Source of the DNA: Lysobacter sp. M2-1 | Lineage (GTDB): Bacteria > Pseudomonadota > Gammaproteobacteria > Xanthomonadales > Xanthomonadaceae | Direction of reading: 5' to 3' | Assembly (NCBI RefSeq): GCF_022662495.1 | Contig: NZ_JAKPBU010000003.1 | Coordinates: 100,194-164,193 of the forward strand | Length of the DNA stretch: 64,000 nt | In this document: piece after piece, positions 46,879-55,343 of the stretch | Numbering within the stretch: the stretch's first letter is position 1 | Layout: every line of letters starts with the position of its first letter | Position numbers and translations under genes: made by a program | Notes under the pieces: model-generated | What the model was told of the DNA's origin: nothing | What the model saw: the letters and a program-made list of their open reading frames with translations, nothing else | The model's database searches: none

Positions 46879-46986
46879 GGCGACCCCGCCGGCTTGCCTC
46901 GGCACCCGCATCAATCGATACCGTTGCTGCCTTCCGGCCCTGGCGGGGTTTTCGATCTAGCGTCGCGAGGGGCCGACGGGGCCACC
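46879..46986 (-). ncRNA. ffs: 4.5S/SRP RNA
   Basis: Small signal recognition particle RNA of about 108 nt. The invariant domain IV is present on the minus strand: CCAGGGCCGGAAGGCAGCA with GGAA tetraloop and internal loops for Ffh binding. The terminal helix pairs GGTGGCCCCGTCGGC with GCCGGCGGGGTCGCC using three G.U wobbles. Exact ends are approximate. It lies upstream of dnaX as in other gammaproteobacteria (divergent here) and downstream of tRNA-Ser(GGA), with which it may be cotranscribed. A TCCTTTCT stretch follows the 3' end. Confidence 0.9.
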
Positions 46987-47012
46987 ATAGACGTTGCGTC
47001 AGCTCGCGACGC

Positions 47013-47130
47013 TCAAACTGGCGGAGAGAGGGGGATTCACTCGGCGCTACGCGCCTCGCCCTGCGGGCGGCTTCGCCGTGCAGACGGCTGCGCCGTCTGT
47101 CGAACCCGTGGGGGTTCTCACCCCCTCTCC
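47013..47130 (-). repeat. tRNA-Ser(GGA) echo: 112-nt tRNA-like element with intact acceptor stem
   Basis: Downstream of tRNA-Ser(GGA), 26 bases of its 3' end and flank (47176-47201) are repeated exactly at 47013-47038. Unlike the other echoes, the 5' acceptor strand GGAGAGG is also present (47130-47124), opposite TCTCTCC-G-CCA, so bases 47019-47130 can form the same 7-bp acceptor stem as the real tRNA. In place of the cloverleaf there is a chain of hairpins: GGGGGT-GAGA-ACCCCC, CAGACGGC/GCCGTCTG, GGC/GCC, GCCC/GGGC and GGCGC/GCGCC. There is no anticodon arm or D-arm, so it is not a tRNA pseudogene of the usual kind. Confidence 0.85.
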
Positions 47131-47181
47131 AACGCCGCCGGCGAAACTCACGCGGCTTGGACCTTCGATACACCTTCAAAC

Positions 47182-47274
47182 TGGCGGAGAGAGGGGGATT
47201 CGAACCCCCGAAGCGCGGTTTAGACGCTTACACACTTTCCAGGCGTGCTCCTTCAACCACTCGGACACCTCTCC
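47182..47274 (-). tRNA. tRNA-Ser (GGA)
   Basis: 93-nt class II tRNA with acceptor GGAGAGG / TCTCTCC (G7.U66), anticodon loop CTGGAAA giving GGA, a long variable arm, T-arm GGGGGTTCGAATCCCCC and encoded CCA. It is followed by the tRNA-like echo and then ffs on the same strand. Confidence 0.96.
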
Positions 47275-47315
47275 GCTGGACCCTTGCCGGCGTTCGGGCC
47301 GCTTTTGGGGCGGCA

Positions 47316-47344
47316 ATTCTAGCCCCCAGGCATCGCCCGAACAA
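47316..47344 (-). promoter_or_regulatory. Promoter of the tRNA-Ser(GGA)-ffs region
   Basis: Minus-strand TTGTTC (47344-47339) and TAGAAT (47321-47316), spacing 17 bp, located 41 bp before the tRNA. I could not find a convincing separate promoter for ffs, so transcription through the tRNA, the tRNA-like element and ffs from this site is plausible. Confidence 0.65.
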
Positions 47345-47470
47345 GGTAAACGATGGCGACGGCAGGAGTGGGCGCCGGCGTGGTGGGTGCAGCCTCCGTT
47401 TATGGGCGTAGTGGGCACGCTGGATGCTGGTCGCGTCCCTTTTTCGCCCGCGGCGCGGCAGAATGACGCC

Positions 47471-49186
47471 ATGTCCTACCTCGTCCTCGCCCGCAAGTGG
47501 CGGCCCAAACGTTTTGCCGAGCTGGTCGGGCAGGAGCATGTGGTGCGGGCGCTCACCAATGCGCTCGAATCCGGCCGCGTGCATCACGCTTTCCTGTTCA
47601 CCGGCACGCGCGGCGTGGGCAAGACCACGATCGCACGGATCTTCGCCAAGAGCCTGAACTGCGAACAGGGCACTTCGGCCGAGCCCTGCGGCGAGTGCGC
47701 CACCTGCCAGGCCATCGACGCCGGGCGATTCATCGACCTGCTGGAGATCGACGCCGCGTCGAATACCGGCGTGGACGACGTGCGCGAGCTGATCGAGAAT
47801 GCGCAGTACATGCCTTCGCGCGGGCGGGTGAAGGTGTACCTGATCGACGAAGTGCACATGCTGTCGAAGAGCGCGTTCAACGCGCTGCTCAAGACGCTCG
47901 AGGAGCCGCCGGGACACGTCAAATTCCTGCTCGCCACCACCGACCCGCAGAAGCTGCCGGTGACGGTGCTTTCGCGTTGCCTGCAGTTCAACCTCAAGCG
48001 GCTCGACGAGCAGCAGATCGCCGGTCAGATCCGGATGATCCTGCAGGCCGAAGACATTGCCGCGGACGATGCCGCGATCCGGCAGCTGGCCAAGGCGGCG
48101 GACGGCAGCCTCCGCGACGGCCTGTCGCTGCTCGACCAGGCGATCGCCTACACCGGCGGTACGCTTTCCGACGCGGCGGTCGCAACCATGCTGGGCACCG
48201 TCGACCGCACACGCGTGGGGGCGCTGCTCGATGCGCTGGGCGAGGGCGACGGCCAGCGGCTGCTGAAAGAAGTGGAGCAGCTCGCCGAATTCTCGCCCGA
48301 CTGGGGCAGCGTGCTGGATGCCTTGGCCGAGGCCCTGCACAGGATCCAGGTCAAGCAGCTGGTGCCTGGCGTTGAACTCGAAGGCGATGGCATCGATGTC
48401 GATGCGCTGGCGGCGAAGCTGCGGCCCGAGCTGGTGCAGCTGTGGTACCAGATCGCGCTGAACGGACGCCGCGACCTGCCGCTGGCGCCCAGCCCGCGCG
48501 CCGGCTTCGAAATGAATATGCTGCGGATGCTGGCTTTCCGTCCCGAGGCGATCGGGGTGCAGGCGCAGCCGCAGACCACGCCCGCAACAGCGACGATGCC
48601 CCGCAACGCTTCGGCGGCCGAGGCTGCTCGGGCGGCGCTGTCAAAGAACCCTGCGCCGGTCGCACAGGCAGCAGCGCAAGCTCCGGCGCCGGCCCGCGTG
48701 GAATCGCCGGCCACCCGTCCCGCGCCCGCCGCTATTCCACCGCCGCCCGACGTCGCCGCAGCGGCGATCGCCCCATCGGGTAGTGCGGCAACCACGATCC
48801 CCATCGACGCCGAGCGCTGGCTGGAGCTGGTGGCCAACAGTGGCTTGCGCGGCCCGACCCGCGAGCTCGCCGCACATTCGAGCTTCGTGGCCTACGAAGC
48901 CGGCGTATTGCGGCTCGCATTGCCAGCGGCGGATGAACACCTGAAAGGGCCGGCACTGGTGAAGCTGCTCGCCGATGCGCTGGCCCCGCAACTCGGCGTC
49001 GCCCCGCAGATCCGGTTCGAAGCGGGAGCGGCGAGCGGCGAAACCCTGCACGTGCGCAAGGAACGTGAGCGCGATGCGCGGCAGGCCTCGGCCGAGGAGG
49101 CGTTCATGAGCGACCCGGACGTGCAGCGCCTGATCCAGCGCGGAGCGCGGGTCGTGCCCGACTCGATCCGGCCCGTCGACGACTAA
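47471..49186 (+). CDS. dnaX: DNA polymerase III gamma/tau subunit
   Basis: 571-residue clamp-loader ATPase. Start [25 protein letters not shown] is diagnostic. Walker [17 protein letters not shown] is followed by the zinc module ([16 protein letters not shown]), [22 protein letters not shown] and the arginine-finger region [12 protein letters not shown]. An Ala/Pro-rich linker at about 360-440 precedes the tau C-terminal domain. No A-rich slippery heptamer with downstream hairpin was noticed, so a gamma form by programmed frameshift is not evident. The frame upstream of 47471 runs through tRNA and ffs and is spurious. Confidence 0.95.
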   Translation: MSYLVLARKWRPKRFAELVGQEHVVRALTNALESGRVHHAFLFTGTRGVGKTTIARIFAKSLNCEQGTSAEPCGECATCQAIDAGRFIDLLEIDAASNTGVDDVRELIENAQYMPSRGRVKVYLIDEVHMLSKSAFNALLKTLEEPPGHVKFLLATTDPQKLPVTVLSRCLQFNLKRLDEQQIAGQIRMILQAEDIAADDAAIRQLAKAADGSLRDGLSLLDQAIAYTGGTLSDAAVATMLGTVDRTRVGALLDALGEGDGQRLLKEVEQLAEFSPDWGSVLDALAEALHRIQVKQLVPGVELEGDGIDVDALAAKLRPELVQLWYQIALNGRRDLPLAPSPRAGFEMNMLRMLAFRPEAIGVQAQPQTTPATATMPRNASAAEAARAALSKNPAPVAQAAAQAPAPARVESPATRPAPAAIPPPPDVAAAAIAPSGSAATTIPIDAERWLELVANSGLRGPTRELAAHSSFVAYEAGVLRLALPAADEHLKGPALVKLLADALAPQLGVAPQIRFEAGAASGETLHVRKERERDARQASAEEAFMSDPDVQRLIQRGARVVPDSIRPVDD

Positions 49187-49214
49187 CCCAGAACACCGAA
49201 CAGGACCGCAGACC

Positions 49215-49535
49215 ATGCGTGGAAACATCGCCCAGTTGATGCAGCAGGCGCAGAAGATGCAGGAAAACCTGCAGCGTGCGCAGGAAGAAATCGCCACCAT
49301 CGAGGCCACCGGAAGCGCCGGCGGCGGCATGGTCAATGTGACCCTGAGCGGGCGCAAGGAATGCCGCAAGGTGCGCATCGACCCTTCCATGCTTTCCGAC
49401 CAGGAAATGCTGGAAGACCTGATCGCCGCCGCGTTCAACGACGCCGCGAACAAGATAGACGCAGAAAGCCAGGCGAAGATGGGCGCGGCGACGGCCGGCA
49501 TGCAGCTGCCGCCCGGGATGAAGATGCCGTTCTGA
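49215..49535 (+). CDS. ybaB: YbaB/EbfC nucleoid-associated protein
   Basis: 106-residue DNA-binding nucleoid-associated protein, typically dimeric with a tweezers shape. The sequence begins [20 protein letters not shown] and contains the family signature [23 protein letters not shown]. It lies between dnaX and recR, the standard order. Confidence 0.95.
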   Translation: MRGNIAQLMQQAQKMQENLQRAQEEIATIEATGSAGGGMVNVTLSGRKECRKVRIDPSMLSDQEMLEDLIAAAFNDAANKIDAESQAKMGAATAGMQLPPGMKMPF

Positions 49536-49581
49536 CGCAGGCAGGCCTCGCCCTGCCGTTCCGGAATCCGATCACTGCATT

Positions 49582-49599
49582 GGCGGGCTCGAGCCCGCC
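49582..49599. repeat. Perfect 18-bp palindrome abutting the recR start
   Basis: GGCGGGCTC/GAGCCCGCC lies 4 bp before the recR ATG, where the ribosome binding site should be. As RNA it forms a 7-8-bp hairpin with a minimal loop; as DNA it is a symmetric operator-like site. Confidence 0.7.
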
Positions 49600-49603
49600 C
49601 GAC

Positions 49604-50197
49604 ATGAGCACACTCCTCGAACAACTGATCGAAGCCCTGCGCGTGCTGCCCGGGGTCGGCCCCAAATCGGCGCAGCGGATGGCCTACCACGTGCTCGAGC
49701 GCGAGCGCGAAGGCGGTCGCCGCCTGTCCGAGGCGCTCGCGGCCGCGGTCGAACGGATCGGCCACTGTCGGCGCTGCCGTGATTTCAGCGAAACCGAGCA
49801 GTGCGCCATCTGCGCGAGCTCCAGCCGCGACGCGCACCTGCTGTGCACAGTGGAATCGCCGGCCGACCGCATGGCGATCGAGCAGGCGACCGGCTACCGC
49901 GGGCTGTATTTCGTGCTGCAGGGCCGCCTGAGTCCGCTCGATGGCATCGGGCCGCGCGAACTCGGACTCGATCGCCTGTCTGAGCGCCTGTCCGAAGGCG
50001 AGGTGCAGGAGCTGATCATCGCCACCAATCCGACCGTGGAGGGCGAGGCGACGGCGCACTACCTGGCGCAGCTGGCACGCAAGCATGGCGTGCGTCCGAG
50101 TCGGCTGGCGCACGGATTGCCGCTGGGTGGAGAACTGGAGTACGTCGACCGCGGAACCCTGTCGCACGCCTTCGGCAGCCGCAACGAGATGCCGTAG
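49604..50197 (+). CDS. recR: Recombination mediator RecR
   Basis: 197-residue RecFOR pathway protein that helps load RecA at gaps. The helix-hairpin-helix [18 protein letters not shown] is followed by the C4 zinc finger ([16 protein letters not shown]). The Toprim domain has [16 protein letters not shown] and [14 protein letters not shown]. No Shine-Dalgarno precedes the ATG; a perfect palindrome sits there instead. An in-frame TTG at 49580 is an alternative start that would put the palindrome inside the coding sequence. Confidence 0.95.
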   Translation: MSTLLEQLIEALRVLPGVGPKSAQRMAYHVLEREREGGRRLSEALAAAVERIGHCRRCRDFSETEQCAICASSSRDAHLLCTVESPADRMAIEQATGYRGLYFVLQGRLSPLDGIGPRELGLDRLSERLSEGEVQELIIATNPTVEGEATAHYLAQLARKHGVRPSRLAHGLPLGGELEYVDRGTLSHAFGSRNEMP

Positions 50198-50220
50198 GGC
50201 TCCGTCGGTGCCTGGCGCGC

Positions 50221-50246
50221 TGTCGCGCCGAAGCGGCGCTCCTACA
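50221..50246 (-). repeat. REP-like palindromic element
   Basis: Read on the minus strand, TGTAGGAGCGCCGCTTCGGCG followed by CGACA is the TGTAGGAGC-headed REP family I know from pseudomonads and xanthomonads, with stem GCGCCG/CGGCGC and a CTT loop. The same TGTAGGAGCGG head begins at 63924 just before the poly-G run. Confidence 0.75.
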
Positions 50247-50274
50247 ATGGAGGCTCGCCGAACGAGGCCAGGCC

Positions 50275-50625
50275 ATGCCCGACACCATCTTCCACAAGAT
50301 CATCGCCGGCGACATCCCGGCGGACATCGTCTACGACGACGAGCACCTGATCGCGTTCCGCGACATCGCTCCGCAGGCGCCGGTGCACGTGCTGTTCGTG
50401 CCGAAGGTCGACATCGCCACGCTCAACGATGTTGAGCCGTCGCAGGCGGAGATCGTCGGACGCCTCGTGTTGGCGGCTGCGCGCTACGCCAGGGAGCAGG
50501 GCTTCGACGAAGCGGGCTACCGCGTGGTCATGAATTGCAATGGCGACGGCGGCCAGACCGTGTTCCAGATCCATCTGCACCTGCTCGCCGGCGCCCCACT
50601 CGGCCGCTTCGGGGTGCCGAAGTAG
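50275..50625 (+). CDS. HIT family protein (HinT-like)
   Basis: 116-residue histidine-triad nucleoside phosphoramidase/hydrolase. It begins MPDTIFHKIIAGDIPADIVYDDE, a HinT hallmark. The triad appears as FQIHLHLLAG, with the upstream HVLFVPK. The stop codon lies inside the first copy of a 15-bp repeat that recurs 44 bp later, so the repeat has invaded up to the gene end. Substrates of HinT proteins include aminoacyl-adenylates. Confidence 0.92.
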   Translation: MPDTIFHKIIAGDIPADIVYDDEHLIAFRDIAPQAPVHVLFVPKVDIATLNDVEPSQAEIVGRLVLAAARYAREQGFDEAGYRVVMNCNGDGGQTVFQIHLHLLAGAPLGRFGVPK

Positions 50626-50677
50626 GTCGGGGCCGGGTCCCCGACGCAGCCCGTCGGTACCGGAAGTAGGTCGGGGC
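50619..50677 (+). repeat. Short direct repeat behind the HIT gene
   Basis: GAAGTAGGTCGGGGC occurs at 50619-50633 and again at 50663-50677. Each copy is followed by a partly complementary GCCCCGAC-like or CCGACGC segment, so the two units resemble imperfect palindromic intergenic repeats. The remaining bases to 50761 contain nothing else I recognise. Confidence 0.65.
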
Positions 50678-50761
50678 TACGCCACCGACGCACGCCTTCA
50701 CCTACCTAAAGTGGACCAGGCGTCACGCCCGATGCGCGCCGGGCTTGGCCCCCGACCGAGG

Positions 50762-51274
50762 TCACCACCACCAGCCCGGGCCCCAGTCCCAGCCCCACCA
50801 CGGCCACGGCCGCCCTACCGGATAGCGCGCATCCACTTCGCGCGCCTTCGGCCATAGGTAGATCACGTCGGCCGCCACGCGCGGCTGGCGGTAGTCGTAT
50901 TGGCCGATCTTGCGCGTTTCGAAGCCGTCGATCCGGCCGAGCACGGTCAGTTCGCGGTTCTTCAGGAAGATCGCAGGGTCGTAGAAGCCCGCCTTGCAGG
51001 CGACGAAACGACCGCTGCCGTCATCGGTCATGTCCGACGGGCGACCGTCGGCGTCGAGCGCGCTGCCGATCATCTCGAAACAGGTGCGGTCGGCCAGCGG
51101 TTCGGTCGCCACGATGCGTCCACCCCAGCGCACTGGCAGGCCGGGGCGCCCGGCTTCGCGCGCCTGTGCGGGGGTGAGGTCGGTGACTTCGCCCTGCAGC
51201 GGCTGCGGCAGGGTCGCGCAGGCCGGTAGCAGCAGTACGGCCAGTACAGGAAACAGGGATCTGGACAGGCTCAT
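50762..51274 (-). CDS. Slp-family outer-membrane lipoprotein
   Basis: 170-residue lipoprotein with signal and lipobox LLLPAC. The Slp domain contains VRWGGRIVATEPLADRTCFEMI, GRFVACKAGFYDP and LTVLGRIDG, the family signature. The C terminus is unusually Trp-rich and ends RPWPWWGWDWGPGWWW, a likely membrane-surface or self-association tail. Slp proteins in E. coli are stationary-phase or starvation outer-membrane lipoproteins. The ATG at 51274 is preferred over 51307 for the lipoprotein signal. Confidence 0.87.
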   Translation of the reverse strand: MSLSRSLFPVLAVLLLPACATLPQPLQGEVTDLTPAQAREAGRPGLPVRWGGRIVATEPLADRTCFEMIGSALDADGRPSDMTDDGSGRFVACKAGFYDPAIFLKNRELTVLGRIDGFETRKIGQYDYRQPRVAADVIYLWPKAREVDARYPVGRPWPWWGWDWGPGWWW

Positions 51275-51303
51275 CGCCGACTCCGGTAGGCGGTTGTAAG
51301 GGT

Positions 51304-53277
51304 TCACGGGCGATGCCGGCGCAGGTCGCGCACGAGCTGGTGCACCCGGGCGCGCGCATCGTTGCGAGTGCCTCGACCATCAGCGTAGCGCCAATCCGAG
51401 AAACGCGCGCTGAGCGCGGCGAGGTCCGCCGCCTGCGGGCGCGCGGCCAGCACGCGCCGCGCCCAGTCGCCGGCGGGTTCGTGCGGCGCGCGGCCCAGGC
51501 CGAGCCGTGCATAGCGCTGGCCCAGCCGGTGCCAGGCGCGCAGCAACGGGTCGCGCTCACGCGCCTGGCGCGCGGCAAGCCACAGCATGATCGCCAGCGC
51601 CAGCACCGCGGCCACCGAAAACAGCTGCGCGAGCCGGCTGCCGTCCAGGTCGTCCACCCCCAGCGGTTGCAGCAAGGTGCGTTGGCGGGCGGCGTCGAAA
51701 CCCAGCACGAAGTCGTTCCAGCCGCGCCGTAGCCAGTCGCTGGCGTTCCACACCGGACGCATGGCCTGCAGCCCCCCGAACGCGGGCGCACGATCCTCGA
51801 TGGTGTCGTAGATGCGCTCGGGCGCCACGGCAGCGGTGGGATCCACCCGCACCCAGCCCCGCGTCGGCAGCCAAGCCTCGGCCCAGGCGTGCGCATCGGA
51901 GCGTAGCACCAGCCAATACCCACCGATCGGGTTGCGATAGCCGCCCGCATAGCCGGTGACCACCCGCGCCGGGATCCCGGCTGCGCGCATGAGCACCACG
52001 AAGGACGAACTGAAGTGCTCGCAGTAGCCGGCCTTCACGTCGAACAGGAATTCATCGACCGAATGTCGGCCCAGCAGCGGTGTATCCAGGGTGTAGGCGA
52101 AATCGGCACGCACCATCTGCAGCGCGCGCTGCACGATCGCCGCGTCCTTTTCCGCCGCGGGAATCCGCGGGTCGGCGTCGACCTCCGCTCGCCACTGCCG
52201 CGCCAGCGCCACCGTGCGCGGGTTGTAGCCGGGTGGAAGGTCGAGCGCGATCCAGCGCAGGGTGCGCGCCAGCTGCGGCTCGAATTGCGCAGGCGGCGAG
52301 GACTGCAGGCGCCAGCGCGTGAGCGACGACAACGGTCGCGGGCTGTACAGGCCGTAGTCGAGCGAACGCAACACGCCTTCGGGGGGCGATACCGGCAGGT
52401 CCAGCGCCACCAGCTGGCGGCGGTCGGTCGGCTCGAGTTCGATCTGGTAATCCCAGCGGGTGTTGCCGCTGCGCACCGGCGCTGCCGGGACGCCGCGCAG
52501 CCATTGCGGCTGGGTCCAGGTGCGTCCATCGAAATTCCACAGCACCGGGCCACGCCAGTACATCTGCTCGGGCGCCGGCATCGGGCCGAAGAAGTCCGCG
52601 CGCAGGGCCACGGTGTCGTCGGCCATCAGGTCGATCCAGTCGCCAGGCGACATTCGGTCCGACAGGCCCGTGCGTGCGAGCGCGCGCTCGGGCACCCCCC
52701 ATAGTGGCGCGGCCAAACGTGGGAACAACCAGAACGCCGCCAACGCCAGCGGCAGGCCGATGGCTGCCAGCCGCCAGACCGCGACCAGGCGCCGCCATGG
52801 TGGCAGCGGCCGCAATTCGCCAGATTCCAGTTCGGCCAGCCGTTGCAGGGCGGTCAGGGCCAGGCTCACTCCGGCCAGCGCCAGCAGCAGGGACACTGGC
52901 CCCTGATCGAGGAGAAAGGTGGCGAAAGGCGCAAACAGACCGAAGCCGAGCAGGCTGCGCGCATCGCGCACGCGCCAGGTTTCGCTGGGCTTGATCGCCA
53001 GCATCGCCGCCAGCAGCGCGCAGGCCGTCTCGCGACCGACCCGAAAGCCGGTGGCGGCGAGGGTGGCGCCGATCACCGTCAATGCCAGCAGCAGGCGCAG
53101 CGGCGTCGGCACCGGCCGCCGCCATGACAGCGCCCCGGTGCTCAGCGCAGCGAGCGCGATCCCCAGAGCGATCCGGCCGGGCAGCTGCAGCAGCAACGGC
53201 AGCAGGCAAGCCGCGCCGGCAGCGAGGGTCCACGCGCGCGTACTGCGATCGAGCAGTGGCGAGTCAGCGCGCGGCAT
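51304..53277 (-). CDS. DUF3488/transglutaminase-like membrane protein (TgpA type)
   Basis: 657 residues. Five or six N-terminal membrane helices (about 15-185) carry the DUF3488 pattern, followed by a periplasmic transglutaminase-like domain. Its cysteine protease triad is visible: Cys in DVKAGYCEHFSSSF, His in SDAHAWAEAW and Asp in WVRVDPTAAV. One more helix (about 560) precedes a cytoplasmic DUF4129-like tail. TgpA in Pseudomonas aeruginosa is essential; the reaction is not established. The start overlaps the end of the DUF58 gene by 14 bases. Confidence 0.9.
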   Translation of the reverse strand: MPRADSPLLDRSTRAWTLAAGAACLLPLLLQLPGRIALGIALAALSTGALSWRRPVPTPLRLLLALTVIGATLAATGFRVGRETACALLAAMLAIKPSETWRVRDARSLLGFGLFAPFATFLLDQGPVSLLLALAGVSLALTALQRLAELESGELRPLPPWRRLVAVWRLAAIGLPLALAAFWLFPRLAAPLWGVPERALARTGLSDRMSPGDWIDLMADDTVALRADFFGPMPAPEQMYWRGPVLWNFDGRTWTQPQWLRGVPAAPVRSGNTRWDYQIELEPTDRRQLVALDLPVSPPEGVLRSLDYGLYSPRPLSSLTRWRLQSSPPAQFEPQLARTLRWIALDLPPGYNPRTVALARQWRAEVDADPRIPAAEKDAAIVQRALQMVRADFAYTLDTPLLGRHSVDEFLFDVKAGYCEHFSSSFVVLMRAAGIPARVVTGYAGGYRNPIGGYWLVLRSDAHAWAEAWLPTRGWVRVDPTAAVAPERIYDTIEDRAPAFGGLQAMRPVWNASDWLRRGWNDFVLGFDAARQRTLLQPLGVDDLDGSRLAQLFSVAAVLALAIMLWLAARQARERDPLLRAWHRLGQRYARLGLGRAPHEPAGDWARRVLAARPQAADLAALSARFSDWRYADGRGTRNDARARVHQLVRDLRRHRP

Positions 53278-54268
53278 GCGGCATCAGCGCCAGGGCGCGC
53301 AGACAGGCGTGACGGTGGGCCGGCCCCGCATCGGGGCCGATTGCGGGCTGTCCCGGCAGCTGCAGGCGGTAACGACGATGCTCACGTTCGGCCTCGTCGA
53401 CCCAGCGTGCGAGCCGGCTGATCCTTCCTTCGTAGGGCAGGGCGGACAACCCGTTCCAGTCGAGCAGGACTTCGGCATCGCGCGGCTGCTCGTATTCGCG
53501 GACCAGCAGCGCATCGCGTCGCGCGGACGGTTTCCACGCGATCGCACGGCGCGGATCGCCGCGGCGGTAGTTGCGCAGGTGGTGCATGTCCTCGCCGGCC
53601 GGGTGCAGCCGTGCCTGGCTCTGTTCGCCGATGCCCCGTGGCAGCGCCGGGCCGTTGGCTTCCGGCCTGGGATAGACCAGGAGCGGCGCGTCCGGCCAGA
53701 CATAGGCCCAGGCCCGGGCCAGGCCCAGCGGGCGACTGGTGGAAACGCGGATGCGCCCAAGCTGCAGCCAGCCGCGTCGCGTCGTCGGCGCCTGCAGGTC
53801 GGTTTCGCCGGCGCCGTTCTCAAGTGAAAGCAATGCGCCACATTCTCCCAGTTGCAGCCGCAAACCGCGACGCTCGCGTTCCCGCCGGTCGCCGGCGTGC
53901 ACGCGCAGCGTGAGCGGTGCGCCGGCCGCCACCGGTTCGGCCGAGATCGCGATGATCTCAAGCCCCGCCAGCTGCAGATGCGCGACGAACAGGCTCGCCA
54001 GCGCCGCACCGGCCAGCAGCAGCGCCAGCAGCAGCGCAGGGTTGTTGTTGTAGTTCAGGGCGCCCACGCCCATCGCCGTGAGCAGGGCGGCGAAGAACAG
54101 GCCGAAAGCGGTGGGCAGCACGTAGATGCGGTGACGGTCGAAGCGTACCGGCAGCGACTCCGGCGTGCGCGGGCGCGCCCAGGCTTCGAAGCGGCGGCGC
54201 CATCGGGAGACGCCTCTCGCTGCAGTTGCATCTGGTCTGCCGGTGATTGGATCTGCCACCGTGGTCAC
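53264..54268 (-). CDS. DUF58 domain membrane protein
   Basis: 334 residues with two adjacent membrane helices (about 48-92) followed by a cytoplasmic DUF58 domain. The signature GIGEQSQARLHPAGEDMHHLRNYRRGDPRRAIAWKPSAR...LLVREYEQ is present in slightly divergent form. It is always found with MoxR ATPases and transglutaminase-like proteins, as here. The start is GTG at 54268 or the in-frame GTG at 54259; no ATG is available. Confidence 0.88.
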   Translation of the reverse strand: MTTVADPITGRPDATAARGVSRWRRRFEAWARPRTPESLPVRFDRHRIYVLPTAFGLFFAALLTAMGVGALNYNNNPALLLALLLAGAALASLFVAHLQLAGLEIIAISAEPVAAGAPLTLRVHAGDRRERERRGLRLQLGECGALLSLENGAGETDLQAPTTRRGWLQLGRIRVSTSRPLGLARAWAYVWPDAPLLVYPRPEANGPALPRGIGEQSQARLHPAGEDMHHLRNYRRGDPRRAIAWKPSARRDALLVREYEQPRDAEVLLDWNGLSALPYEGRISRLARWVDEAEREHRRYRLQLPGQPAIGPDAGPAHRHACLRALALMPHAAR

Positions 54269-54349
54269 CGGATCGGCGCTGGGTCGGCGTGGACATTCAT
54301 GGCGAGCGCGATGCGCATGCGGCAGGTTGGCAACTGGTGGTGACCGGCT

Positions 54350-55300
54350 TCAGTCCACCGGCACCGCATGCAGGATCGCCTTGGCCAGCGCCACCGGTTC
54401 GGCGTCGCTTTCGGCTACCAGGCGGTGGGCGGCGACGGCGCCGAACAGGGCCTGCACGTCTTCGGGCAATGCGTGATTCCGGCCCAGCAGCAGCGCATAG
54501 GCACGCGCGCCGCGCAGCAGCGCGATGCCGGCGCGCGGCGACAGGCCCACACGCACGCCGGCATGGCGGCGACTGCGGTTGAGCAGGGCCTGGACGTAAT
54601 CGATGAGCGGATCGCTGGCGTGCACGGCATTGACTGCGTCGCGCAACGCGAGCACGTCTTCCGGACCCAACTGCGGCAGGGATTGCGCGATCAGGTCGCG
54701 CCGGTCGGTGCCGGCCAGCAGCGCACGCTCGGCCTCCTCGCCCGGATAACCCAGTTGCAGTCGCAGCAGGAAGCGGTCGAGCTGTGAATCCGGCAACGGA
54801 TACGTGCCGGCCAGGTCGATCGGATTCTGGGTGGCGATCACGAAGAACGGCGAAGGCAGTCCGTGGGTGCTGCCGTCGACGGTGACCTGGTGCTCGGCCA
54901 TCGCCTCGAGCAGTGCGCTCTGGGTGCGCGGCGGTGCGCGGTTGATCTCGTCTGCCAGCAGCACGTTGGCGAACACCGGCCCGGGATGGAATTCGAAGCG
55001 CCGCGCCTGGGCGTCGTACACCGACACCCCGACGATGTCCGAGGGCAGCAGGTCCGAGGTGAATTGCACGCGCTGGAAACCCAGCCCCAATGTCGCCGCC
55101 AGCGCGTGGGCCAATGTGGTCTTGCCCAGGCCGGGAAGATCCTCGATCAGCAGATGCCCGTCCGACAGCAACGCCACGTATGCGAGTCGCACTTCCTGCT
55201 GTTTTCCGAGCAGCAGTGAATTGACCTGCGCCTGCGCGCGCGTGAGGGCGGCGCGCAGCTCGTCGGTTAGCATGGTGGCGATCGCTGGGGTCGCGGACAT
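54350..55300 (-). CDS. MoxR-family AAA+ ATPase
   Basis: 316-residue AAA+ chaperone of the MoxR subfamily. Walker A-like segment IEDLPGLGKTTLAHALA, RVQFTSDLLPSDIVG, Walker B VLLADEINRAPPRTQSALLEAM, sensor 1 VIATQNPIDLAGTYPLP, then a C-terminal lid with the GLSPRAGIALLRGARA motif. It probably acts on the DUF58 and transglutaminase proteins encoded downstream. The ATG at 55300 starts MSATPAIATMLTDELR; the open frame beyond it overlaps the promoter region of the divergent glycosyltransferase. Confidence 0.92.
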   Translation of the reverse strand: MSATPAIATMLTDELRAALTRAQAQVNSLLLGKQQEVRLAYVALLSDGHLLIEDLPGLGKTTLAHALAATLGLGFQRVQFTSDLLPSDIVGVSVYDAQARRFEFHPGPVFANVLLADEINRAPPRTQSALLEAMAEHQVTVDGSTHGLPSPFFVIATQNPIDLAGTYPLPDSQLDRFLLRLQLGYPGEEAERALLAGTDRRDLIAQSLPQLGPEDVLALRDAVNAVHASDPLIDYVQALLNRSRRHAGVRVGLSPRAGIALLRGARAYALLLGRNHALPEDVQALFGAVAAHRLVAESDAEPVALAKAILHAVPVD

Positions 55301-55343
55301 GCGCGCTCCGGTTGCCTTCACCCATCGAGTGTAGCGGGGTTGC

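Noticed and set aside
46620..47411. Open frames across the tRNA-Ser/ffs region
   Set aside because: They run through tRNA and SRP RNA genes, change character at each RNA and show no ribosome binding site or family features.
47471..49186. Programmed frameshift site for a gamma form of DnaX
   Set aside because: No A-rich slippery heptamer followed by a hairpin was found; only the full tau-like product is supported.
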